Assembly (NCBI GenBank): GCA_946409475.1
Contig: CAMJWQ010000144.1
Coordinates: 1-8,340 of the forward strand
Direction of reading: 5' to 3'
Origin: an uncultured Lachnospiraceae bacterium
Lineage (GTDB): Bacteria > Bacillota > Clostridia > Lachnospirales > Lachnospiraceae
Length of the DNA: 8,340 nucleotides
Shown here in pieces: positions 1-6,083 of this stretch. Numbering within the stretch: the first letter of the stretch is position 1; each line of letters starts with the position of its first letter. The translations under genes and the position numbers were made by a program. A model generated the notes under the pieces. It did no database searches, was not told the origin of the DNA, and was given only the letters and a program-made list of their open reading frames with translations.

Positions 1-1
1 A

Positions 2-142
2 AAGCTGATTCAATTAAAACAGGAAGAGTTATTATCTGAATTTAAGCGGTTTATCAAAAAAGCTGTGGATTTGGGTATCAGGAAAGAGGTTTTACTGGAA
101 AGTATAGAAAATTATGATAAAGGGGATGAAAAAAATGATTGA
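2..142 (+). CDS. GntR-family transcriptional regulator, YtrA-like, C-terminal fragment
   Basis: Only the last 46 residues are visible; the gene starts upstream of the window. The frame reads without a stop from base 2 to the TGA at 140-142. The visible piece is a charged helical segment (LLSEFKRFIKKAVDLGIRKE, then a short Glu-rich helix). This resembles the C-terminal dimerisation helices that follow the winged-helix DNA-binding domain in the short YtrA subfamily of GntR regulators. Members of that subfamily are about 120-130 residues long, lack a large effector domain and commonly sit directly before ABC-2 transporter genes that they repress. The downstream ATPase gene starts inside this gene (8-base overlap), which fits that arrangement. 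The DNA-binding domain, the operator and the promoter are outside the window, so the call rests on the C-terminal pattern plus context. Confidence 0.72.
   Translation, partial: KLIQLKQEELLSEFKRFIKKAVDLGIRKEVLLESIENYDKGDEKND
119..125 (+). promoter_or_regulatory. Ribosome binding site that selects the ATPase start
   Basis: AAAGGGG lies inside the end of the GntR gene, 9 bases before the ATG at 135. Two earlier in-frame ATGs exist at 114 and 126, but 126 overlaps this site and 114 has only a weak GGAAAG far upstream. The start at 135 also aligns best with the family, whose proteins begin only a few residues before the first beta strand (here IEAICVTKYF). Confidence 0.6.
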
Positions 143-1037
143 AGCCATATGTGTAACGAAATATTTTGATGCCATAAAAGCTGTCGACAAGATCAGTGCG
201 ACTATTAAAGAAGAAAATGTATACGGATTAGTCGGCAGTAACGGAGCGGGGAAAAGCACCTTTCTTCGTCTGTTAAGCGGAATTTTAAAACCGGATAAAG
301 GAATGGTTACCATTGATAACATGGAAGTGTATGAAAATGTGAATGCCAAGAGATTGTTTTTTTATATATCCGATGAACAGCATTTTTTCAGTAATGCCAC
401 ACCCCTGGATATAAAAAAATATTATGGTGTGGTGTATCCGGAATTCGACGGGAAAAGATTTGATATCCTGTTAGAACAGTTTGGCCTTAACGGCAAAAGG
501 AAGATCAATACCTTTTCCAAGGGAATGAAAAAGCAAATATCTATTATTTGCGGTATTTGTGCCAATACAAAATATCTCTTTTGTGACGAGACCTTTGACG
601 GATTGGATCCGGTGATGAGACAGGCGGTAAAAAGCATCTTTGCTAATGAAATAGCAGGCAGAGGGCTGACACCCATTATTGCTTCTCATAATTTAAGAGA
701 ATTGGAGGATATCTGTGACCATGTAGGACTCCTCCATAAAGGTGGTATTTTATTTTCCAGGGATTTAGAGGAAATGAAAATCAGTATACACAAAATACAA
801 TGTGTTTTTCAAAATGAAGAAGATGAGGGAAGAGCGGTCAAGGGGCTGGATATGATACATTTCGAGAGAAGAGGTTCTTTATGCTTAATTACGGCCAGAG
901 GCTCTAAAGAGGATATTATTCATACGGTTGGCATCCATAATCCTTTGTTTTTTGAAACCATACCCTTATCTTTAGAAGAGATTTTCATAAGTGAAACGGA
1001 GGTAGCAGGCTATGACATCAAAAAGTTTATTTCTTAA
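135..1037 (+). CDS. ABC transporter ATP-binding protein (YtrB-like, ABC-2 exporter type)
   Basis: This is a 300-residue cytoplasmic nucleotide-binding subunit expected to power the permease encoded next. From the start at 135 the motifs are: Walker A GSNGAGKST at residues 34-42; a degenerate ABC signature FSKGMKKQ near 132-139 in place of LSGGQ; Walker B YLFCDE near 152-157, whose Glu is the presumed catalytic base; D-loop FDGLDP; and an H-loop ASHN with its switch His. The Q-loop region reads YISDEQHFF, so Asp appears where Gln is usual, with Gln two residues on. FSKGM-type signatures and FDGLDP are common in YtrB-like ATPases of Firmicutes. Beyond about residue 215 is an 85-residue C-terminal region of unassigned function. 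The gene overlaps the GntR gene by 8 bases and the permease gene by 26, so the three are probably one transcript under GntR control. The substrate cannot be read from the sequence. Confidence 0.93.
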   Translation: MIEAICVTKYFDAIKAVDKISATIKEENVYGLVGSNGAGKSTFLRLLSGILKPDKGMVTIDNMEVYENVNAKRLFFYISDEQHFFSNATPLDIKKYYGVVYPEFDGKRFDILLEQFGLNGKRKINTFSKGMKKQISIICGICANTKYLFCDETFDGLDPVMRQAVKSIFANEIAGRGLTPIIASHNLRELEDICDHVGLLHKGGILFSRDLEEMKISIHKIQCVFQNEEDEGRAVKGLDMIHFERRGSLCLITARGSKEDIIHTVGIHNPLFFETIPLSLEEIFISETEVAGYDIKKFIS

Positions 1038-3039
1038 ATTAATGAGAGAGGATTTGAAGCAAAGAATCTGGTCCGTTGCTTTGGCACTGTTGGTTTTCTT
1101 TTTATCTTTGCCCGTAGCCTGCCTTTTGTTATTAGAAAATGCGAAGGCCGGTTCCTTTAACAGTATCCTTTCGGAATTTCAATTATTTATCGGGACAGGA
1201 AACGGATTTTTGATGCTGGTTACCGTAACAGGTGCTTTCATATGCGGGGTGAACGGATTTTATTATCTTCATTCAAAAAAGAAAATTGATTTTTATCATA
1301 GCCTGCCTGTAAAAAGAGAGCTATTATTTTTTGTTAAATATATAAACGGCTTATTGATTTATGTGATACCCTACGGTATTAATTTACTTTTATGTTTACT
1401 TATTGGCGGAATTTATCAAATAATAAATGGGGATATATTGCAAAGGGCCTTTATAACCTTGCTTTTTCACTTTGTTTATTATTGTATGTTATATACGACC
1501 TTTATCATAGCGGTACAATTAACGGGCAATTTTTTTGTCAGCCTCCTTGGTGCCGGCACCCTGCTTTTTTACGGACCTTTGGCTGTCAGCACCGTCTTTG
1601 CGCTGTTTGAGGATAATTTTAATACCTTTCTTAATCATTTTGATGTTACTGCCATTTACGGATATACCTCACCTCTTTATGCCTATTATAATGCCATGAG
1701 TAAATATGGTAATCTGGCGGCAAAAACACTGCCTATGCTGATAAATATTTTATTTGCGGTCATACCATGTATTCTATTAATGCTGACAGCCTTATTCCTG
1801 TATAAAAAAAGACTTTCCGAAAAAGCAGGCAGGGCCATTTCCTTTAAAATAGCGGAGCCTGTCATCAAATTTATGTTAATAATACCCCTGTCTATTATGG
1901 GAGGCTTCTTTTTAAAATCAATTTCTTATTCGGAAAGTACGGCATGGTTTGTATTTGGTCTAGTGCTTACTTTAATCCTGGTTAATGCCATAATGGAAAT
2001 CGTATATGATTTTGATTTTCGCAGTGCTTTTAAGCATAGAAAGCAGTTCATTATTAACGCTGCTGCGGTTGCCCTTATTTTATTAAGCTTCCGTCTGGAT
2101 GTCCTTCATTATGACACCTATGTTCCCAAGCCCGCCGGTATAGAAAGTATGAGTGTTGATTTTACGGATTTGGATACGAATATTTATAATGATAGCGGTT
2201 CTAACAACAGATTGGGCAATATGGTATTGACAGAATTTGAGAATGCTTACGAGCTGGCGGAAATAGGAGCGGATAATGCGAAAAACATGGATACTTTGCA
2301 GTATAATGAAAATTACTCCAATGTACTTGTCAAATACCACTTAAAGAACGGCAGGGATATATACCGCAGCTATTTGATTGATTTATTTGATAATATGGAT
2401 AAGGTGAATTCTGTTTATTGCCTGGAAGAATATAAAAGAGGTATTTTCCCTGTTTACGGAGAAAATTGGGGAGATTGGAATTCTGTGTCCATTAACAGTG
2501 GCTTTGGACAGGAAAAGTTATCGACAGAAGAAAAATTCATACAGGAACTTAAAAATGCCTATATTGAGGATATGAATGCCCTGTCCCTGTTTGAGGTAAA
2601 GAACGAAATGCCCCTTGGGATTCTTACTTTTTCAAAGAATGCTTATGGCAGCGGGGCAGAGGAGTATGTCGTTTATCCCGGATTTGAAAACACGATTCAA
2701 CTATTAAAGAATCATGGGTATGAATTTTCTTCTATCGATATCAATAAAGTAAAAAGTATTAAAATTACTAATTACCATACTGAGGCCGATACAGCGAAAG
2801 GAGAATCTGCACCATCAAAGGAAGAATACCAAACCATGTCCTACACCGACAAAGACAGTATGGAGCAAATTGTTCCTTATATTTATCCGGAGGAATTCTT
2901 CTGGCCCAATAATATGCTGTATCAAATGGACACCGATATACAAGCTGAAGTAGAGTATTATAATAATGAATACGGTAATGTCGGCATTTATTATTATCGC
3001 TTTTTGGAGGATAACCTGCCGGAGCTTATAAAGCAATAG
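1012..3039 (+). CDS. Large ABC-2 type permease with C-terminal extracytoplasmic domain
   Basis: A 675-residue membrane protein, the permease partner of the ATPase before it. The start at 1012 has GGAGG at 998-1002, 9 bases upstream, and lies 26 bases inside the ATPase gene. I count about nine hydrophobic segments, near residues 19-41, 63-85, 110-137, 147-170, 173-196, 243-265, 285-303, 310-330 and 346-361. Between the second and third is the motif SLPVKRELLFFVKY (97-110), typical of ABC-2 permeases found with YtrA/YtrB-type operons. A second conserved-looking patch, YDFDFRSAFKHRKQ, runs from 332 to 345. From about 362 to the end, some 310 hydrophilic residues rich in Tyr, Asn, Asp and Glu should lie outside the membrane, given an odd number of segments and a cytoplasmic N-terminus. 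I recall this architecture from clostridial permeases annotated with a DUF6449 domain, but could not check this. Export of a peptide, antibiotic or lipid is plausible; the substrate is unknown. Confidence 0.85.
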   Translation: MTSKSLFLKLMREDLKQRIWSVALALLVFFLSLPVACLLLLENAKAGSFNSILSEFQLFIGTGNGFLMLVTVTGAFICGVNGFYYLHSKKKIDFYHSLPVKRELLFFVKYINGLLIYVIPYGINLLLCLLIGGIYQIINGDILQRAFITLLFHFVYYCMLYTTFIIAVQLTGNFFVSLLGAGTLLFYGPLAVSTVFALFEDNFNTFLNHFDVTAIYGYTSPLYAYYNAMSKYGNLAAKTLPMLINILFAVIPCILLMLTALFLYKKRLSEKAGRAISFKIAEPVIKFMLIIPLSIMGGFFLKSISYSESTAWFVFGLVLTLILVNAIMEIVYDFDFRSAFKHRKQFIINAAAVALILLSFRLDVLHYDTYVPKPAGIESMSVDFTDLDTNIYNDSGSNNRLGNMVLTEFENAYELAEIGADNAKNMDTLQYNENYSNVLVKYHLKNGRDIYRSYLIDLFDNMDKVNSVYCLEEYKRGIFPVYGENWGDWNSVSINSGFGQEKLSTEEKFIQELKNAYIEDMNALSLFEVKNEMPLGILTFSKNAYGSGAEEYVVYPGFENTIQLLKNHGYEFSSIDINKVKSIKITNYHTEADTAKGESAPSKEEYQTMSYTDKDSMEQIVPYIYPEEFFWPNNMLYQMDTDIQAEVEYYNNEYGNVGIYYYRFLEDNLPELIKQ

Positions 3040-3066
3040 CTGTAAGATTATGGCAAAAAACAGAAA

Positions 3067-3095
3067 ATGACTGGTAATACACGGCAAGCTATGAT
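3067..3095 (+). promoter_or_regulatory. Possible sigma-A-like promoter for the CmpB-like gene
   Basis: ATGACT (3067-3072) and TATGAT (3090-3095) are separated by 17 bases and match the -35 and -10 consensus at 4/6 and 5/6 positions. They lie in the 88-base gap after the permease gene, about 30 bases before the next start. No terminator is visible in this gap, so read-through from the upstream operon is also possible. Confidence 0.4.
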
Positions 3096-3114
3096 ACTAT
3101 GTACAAAAAGAATT

Positions 3115-3124
3115 GGGGGGGGAG
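3115..3124 (+). promoter_or_regulatory. G-rich ribosome binding site that decides the start of the CmpB-like gene
   Basis: Eight consecutive G residues (3115-3122) followed by AG form the Shine-Dalgarno region. The ATG at 3128 sits 3-7 bases after it, depending on which G residues pair with 16S rRNA. An in-frame TTG at 3113 would lie before or inside this site and so is unlikely to be the start. Confidence 0.6.
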
Positions 3125-3127
3125 CTT

Positions 3128-3685
3128 ATGTGGACTAGAGAAATATTGGGAACGGATCTGTATCACATTATCCATTGGTTTATTGTTTACAGTATATTGG
3201 GATGGACGGTGGAATCCATATATATGTCCTTTTGTAATAAAAGGCTTACCAATCGTGGTTTTGCGAAGGGGCCCTTTTGCCCCATTTACGGTGTGGGTGC
3301 TTTAACGGTATATTTTCTGCTGCGTCCGCTGATGCCTAATTATTTCCTTTTATATTTTTGCGGAGCCATAATGGCAACTTCTATTGAATTCGTGACAGCT
3401 AAGATTATGCTTTCGATATTTGGAAGCGTATGGTGGGATTATCATGATAAGCCTTTTAATTATAAAGGGATTCTATGCCTGGAAAGCACAATTGCCTGGG
3501 GTTTTTATACCGTATTAATGTTTTGGGTTCTGCAGGATTTCGTTATGAAAATTGTGGATTCGTATGATTACCGTTTTGGTATTATGATAGGGAGAACAAT
3601 TTTGATTGTCTATTTACTGGATTTTATGTATCAGATTTATAAAATTAAGAAAGAAGGAAAGGATATCCGAGCTTTTCTGGCTTAA
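3128..3685 (+). CDS. CmpB-like multipass membrane protein ('putative ABC transporter type IV' family)
   Basis: A 185-residue polytopic membrane protein. Family marks seen are GWTVES at residues 25-30, a run NRGFAKGPFCPIYGVGAL at 42-59, and VWWDYHDKPFNYKGILCLES at 101-120. These match my recollection of the Firmicutes family named after CmpB and labelled 'putative ABC transporter type IV' (PF06541). Hydrophobic segments lie near 12-32, 52-67, 72-94, 119-140 and 152-171, with a charged C-terminal tail (KIKKEGKDIRAF). The family name notwithstanding, no ATP-binding or substrate-binding motif is present and its function is, to my knowledge, not established. It follows the ABC-2 operon by 88 bases with a possible promoter of its own, so it may or may not be co-regulated. 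ATG at 3128 was preferred to the TTG at 3113 because the latter would place the ribosome binding site inside the gene. Confidence 0.85.
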   Translation: MWTREILGTDLYHIIHWFIVYSILGWTVESIYMSFCNKRLTNRGFAKGPFCPIYGVGALTVYFLLRPLMPNYFLLYFCGAIMATSIEFVTAKIMLSIFGSVWWDYHDKPFNYKGILCLESTIAWGFYTVLMFWVLQDFVMKIVDSYDYRFGIMIGRTILIVYLLDFMYQIYKIKKEGKDIRAFLA

Positions 3686-3728
3686 CAAAATATTAGAATA
3701 AATTTGTAAAAACTAACATATTTTCTCT

Positions 3729-3757
3729 TTGAAATTATTACATTAGTAATAGATAAT
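3729..3757 (+). promoter_or_regulatory. Sigma-A-like promoter of the dacF-type gene
   Basis: TTGAAA (3729-3734) and GATAAT (3752-3757) are spaced by exactly 17 bases, each matching consensus at 5/6. The gene starts 19 bases after the -10 box, giving a very short untranslated leader that contains AGGAGAG (3763-3769). B. subtilis dacF is driven by a sporulation sigma factor; this element looks like housekeeping control instead. Confidence 0.6.
3737..3750 (+). repeat. Small inverted repeat inside the dacF promoter spacer
   Basis: ATTAC-ATTA-GTAAT is a 5-base inverted repeat with a 4-base centre lying wholly between the -35 and -10 boxes. A regulator bound here would block RNA polymerase, so it is a candidate operator. 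AT-rich sequence makes short palindromes like this common by chance. Confidence 0.35.
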
Positions 3758-3775
3758 TATTTAGGAGAGAATGAT

Positions 3776-5035
3776 ATGAAACGAGGTGTATTCTTTTCTT
3801 TCATAACACTAATGAGTATTCTGACTCTGTCAATTCAAAATGTATACGCCCATGCAGATCTTAAAAATAACATATACCAAACAGAGGAAAACGGAGAAGA
3901 CGGTGGTGAAGAAGACGATACTGGAGAAGACGGTACCGAAGAGCAAAGTAACCCGGCCCTTTCTATTTCCGCGCCATCGGCCCTGCTTATGGAGGCTTCT
4001 ACAGGCACCGTACTATATGATAAGAATCCAAACGAAAAGCTGCGGCCGGCCAGTGTGACCAAAATCATGACTCTTTTACTGATCTTTGATGCTTTAGAGG
4101 CAGGGAAAATAAAACTGGATGATATTGTAACGGTATCGGAATATGCGGCATCCATGGGAGGAAGTCAGGTATTTTTAGAGCCTTTTGAACAACAGACAGT
4201 GGATACCATGATAAAATGTATTGCAATAGCCAGTGCTAACGATGCCTGTGTGGCAATGGCGGAATTGATATGCGGCAGTGAAGAAGAATTTGTCAGCCAG
4301 ATGAATCAACGGGCAAAAGGACTTGGTATGGAAAATACCAATTTTGTCAATTGCAACGGGCTTGATACGGACGGCCATGTGACCACTGCCTACGATATTG
4401 CCCTTATGTCCAGAGAGCTGATTAACAAATATCCGGAAATACGTAATTATTCGACCGTCTGGATGGATACGATTACCCACGTAACGAAGAAAGGCAGCAG
4501 CGAATTTGGGCTAACGAATACCAATAAACTGATTAAACAATATGAATGGGCTACGGGATTGAAAACCGGCTCCACAAGTCTGGCTAAATATTGCGTTTCT
4601 GCTACGGCTGAAAAGGACGGCATTGATATGATCGCCGTAATTATGGCAGCCCCGGATTATAAGGTTCGGTTTCAGGATGCTATGACCCTGTTAAATTACG
4701 GCTATGCCGTTACCAAGATATATGCGGATGAGAATACGGAGCTTTTGCCGAAGGAAAGGATTTTAGGAGCGATAGAAGAGTATGTGGCACTGGCTTATAA
4801 GGAGCCTTTTTATTATTTGGATACGCAAGGCAATGATTTGACTGCCGTTGAAAAAGAAATAGAGCTTCCGGAAGAACTGCATGCGCCTGTTAAGGAAGGA
4901 GACAAAGCCGGTAAGGCCGTATATAAGTTAAATGGAAATGAAATAGGCAGTGTGGATATTATTTATAAGGATTCTGTTGATAAGGCAGGTTTTTGGGATT
5001 ATTTTTATAAAACGTTTACCATTTATACGATTTAA
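3776..5035 (+). CDS. dacF: D-alanyl-D-alanine carboxypeptidase, DacF/PBP5 type (peptidase S11)
   Basis: A 419-residue secreted low-molecular-weight penicillin-binding protein that removes the terminal D-Ala from peptidoglycan stem pentapeptides, limiting crosslinking. Residues 1-25 form a signal peptide (KR, hydrophobic core, VYA before the likely cleavage site). Residues 36-57 are a very acidic, low-complexity linker of Glu, Asp and Gly. The catalytic domain starts near 62 with APSALLMEASTGTVLYD. All three serine-acyltransferase motifs are intact: S93-V-T-K96 (nucleophile and general base), S153-A-N155 and K263-T-G265. A beta-rich PBP5-type C-terminal domain follows from about 316. The protein ends in an aromatic, amphipathic stretch (FWDYFYKTFTIYTI), the usual weak membrane anchor of this family. 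One oddity is EPFEQQ near 135-140, where I would expect EPGE. The start has AGGAGAG six bases upstream. It is preceded by its own promoter and followed by a hairpin terminator, so it is probably monocistronic. Choosing dacF over the paralogues dacA/dacB is based on resemblance only. Confidence 0.93.
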   Translation: MKRGVFFSFITLMSILTLSIQNVYAHADLKNNIYQTEENGEDGGEEDDTGEDGTEEQSNPALSISAPSALLMEASTGTVLYDKNPNEKLRPASVTKIMTLLLIFDALEAGKIKLDDIVTVSEYAASMGGSQVFLEPFEQQTVDTMIKCIAIASANDACVAMAELICGSEEEFVSQMNQRAKGLGMENTNFVNCNGLDTDGHVTTAYDIALMSRELINKYPEIRNYSTVWMDTITHVTKKGSSEFGLTNTNKLIKQYEWATGLKTGSTSLAKYCVSATAEKDGIDMIAVIMAAPDYKVRFQDAMTLLNYGYAVTKIYADENTELLPKERILGAIEEYVALAYKEPFYYLDTQGNDLTAVEKEIELPEELHAPVKEGDKAGKAVYKLNGNEIGSVDIIYKDSVDKAGFWDYFYKTFTIYTI

Positions 5036-5047
5036 GATTGTGAAATG

Positions 5048-5073
5048 GGCATACCGGTAATGCCAGCTTGGCA
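5048..5073 (+). repeat. Two overlapping, mutually exclusive short hairpins
   Basis: GGCAT (5048-5052) can pair with ATGCC (5060-5064) around a 7-base loop containing the palindrome ACCGGT. Alternatively TGCCA (5061-5065) can pair with TGGCA (5069-5073) around GCT. The two share TGCC and cannot form together. They sit between the dacF stop codon and the terminator hairpin. They may merely protect the 3' end of the mRNA, or be chance structures. Confidence 0.4.
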
Positions 5074-5081
5074 AACAGGAG

Positions 5082-5119
5082 ATCAGGCCATAACCAATTT
5101 GATTGGATTATGGCCTGAT
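5082..5119 (+). terminator. Probable intrinsic terminator after dacF
   Basis: ATCAGGCCATAA (5082-5093) pairs perfectly with TTATGGCCTGAT (5108-5119) for 12 bases. The stem extends through CCAA/TTGG with one bulged base, leaving the 5-base loop TTTGA. This is the strongest hairpin I found in the window. The downstream tail (TCGTTAACTT) is only weakly U-rich, so termination may be incomplete or helped by other factors. It separates dacF from the following operon, which has its own promoter. Confidence 0.62.
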
Positions 5120-5141
5120 TCGTTAACTTAAAAAATTGTAT

Positions 5142-5169
5142 TTGTATCATATACTTAATATGTTATAAT
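5142..5169 (+). promoter_or_regulatory. Extended -10 promoter of the phosphoesterase-scpAB-kinase operon
   Basis: A perfect TATAAT (5164-5169) is preceded by TG and one base (TGTTATAAT), an extended -10 element. A weak -35, TTGTAT (5142-5147), lies 16 bases upstream; extended -10 promoters tolerate a poor -35. The first start codon is 31 bases after the -10 box. No other promoter-like sequence or terminator was noticed before the kinase gene, so this may drive all four genes. Confidence 0.65.
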
Positions 5170-5200
5170 AAATGAGAAGTAATATGAAACGGGGAGTATC

Positions 5201-6079
5201 ATGTTGTCCTACATCTTAGTAAGTATCTTGTTGTTTTTCATACCCGCATTAATTGCTTATATGCAAAAGGAACAAAAAAAACTGGACATAACAAACTATA
5301 TCATACAATCCAAAAAAATGAATGGAACGGTAAAATTTATTTTGCTATCGGATTTACATAATAATGTTTTTGAAAATAATAATGCATCTTTATTAAAAGC
5401 AATTGATGACAGCAGCCCGGATTTCATTATTATTGCGGGGGACATGCTTACGGCAAAGCAAAATCATGATTTTTCCACTACGGTAAAGCTACTGGAAGAA
5501 TTATCAAAAAAATACAGTATTTATTATGGATTGGGCAACCATGAATACCGGCTAAAAATTTACAAGGATGTTTATGGTGATATGTATGATACCTATATGA
5601 ATCAAATCAAATCCTTTGGTATTCATGTTTTGGAAAATATGCCATGTAAAATAGTTTCGGGAAATACCGATATTACTATTTGGGGCTTGGAGATAGACAG
5701 GAAATATTATAAACGCTTTAAGCAGGAAAATATGGATAGGGGTTATATAAAGAAATTGCTCGGTATATGCAACAGGCAGGACATGAATGTACTCATTGCC
5801 CATAACCCCCAGCATTTTGAACGTTATTGTGACTGGGGAGCGGATGTCATTCTTTCCGGACATGTACACGGCGGAGTGATTCGTTTACCCTTTTTGGGAG
5901 GACTTATTTCTCCACAATTTACTTTTTTCCCCAAATATGATGCGGGGAGGTTTCAAAAAAGAGAATCCACAATGATTATAAGCAGGGGTTTGGGAATGCA
6001 TACAATTCCTGTTAGAATGGGTAACCGTTGTGAATTGGCCGTAGTGAAAATGATACCGACAAAGAAAAAGGACAGGTGA
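5201..6079 (+). CDS. Membrane-anchored metallophosphoesterase (YkuE-like)
   Basis: A 292-residue calcineurin-like phosphoesterase with one N-terminal hydrophobic segment (residues 2-20), likely a membrane anchor. The metal-binding motifs are complete and in order: D51-L-H53; G80-D81; G112-N113-H114-E115; H201 in IAHNPQHF; and G220-H221-V-H223-G-G. Together these would bind a two-metal centre, usually Mn or Fe with Zn, for hydrolysis of phosphomono- or diesters. The overall form resembles B. subtilis YkuE-type proteins, some of which have been linked to UDP-diacylglucosamine or other lipid-linked phosphoester substrates. The substrate here cannot be told from sequence. The start has GGGGAG four bases upstream. 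scpA starts 4 bases after the stop, and its ribosome binding site overlaps this gene's stop codon, so the two are translationally coupled. Confidence 0.9.
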   Translation: MLSYILVSILLFFIPALIAYMQKEQKKLDITNYIIQSKKMNGTVKFILLSDLHNNVFENNNASLLKAIDDSSPDFIIIAGDMLTAKQNHDFSTTVKLLEELSKKYSIYYGLGNHEYRLKIYKDVYGDMYDTYMNQIKSFGIHVLENMPCKIVSGNTDITIWGLEIDRKYYKRFKQENMDRGYIKKLLGICNRQDMNVLIAHNPQHFERYCDWGADVILSGHVHGGVIRLPFLGGLISPQFTFFPKYDAGRFQKRESTMIISRGLGMHTIPVRMGNRCELAVVKMIPTKKKDR

Positions 6080-6083
6080 GAAA

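Noticed and set aside
114..137. Earlier ATGs at 114 and 126 as starts of the ATPase
   Set aside because: The AAAGGGG site at 119-125 is correctly spaced only for the ATG at 135, and the extra residues do not align with the family.
92..349. Minus-strand open frame of 85 codons opposite the GntR/ATPase genes
   Set aside because: It lies entirely over a well-supported Walker A-containing gene, has no recognisable motif and is explained as an antisense shadow.
2815..3087. Minus-strand open frame of 90 codons opposite the end of the permease gene
   Set aside because: Its hydrophobic, Ile-rich translation is the antisense of an Asn/Tyr-rich coding region. No ribosome binding site or family motif is present.
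3099..3305. Plus-strand frame starting at ATG 3099, overlapping the CmpB-like gene
   Set aside because: It has no ribosome binding site and its product has no family features, whereas the other frame encodes conserved family motifs. It is kept only as a comment on the G8 tract.
3835..4155. Minus-strand open frame of 106 codons with a serine/proline-rich stretch
   Set aside because: The Ser/Pro run is simply the antisense of the Glu/Asp/Gly-rich linker in the carboxypeptidase gene.
5036..5200. Riboswitch upstream of the phosphoesterase gene
   Set aside because: The hairpins lie before the promoter assigned to that gene, and no known riboswitch core sequence was recognised.
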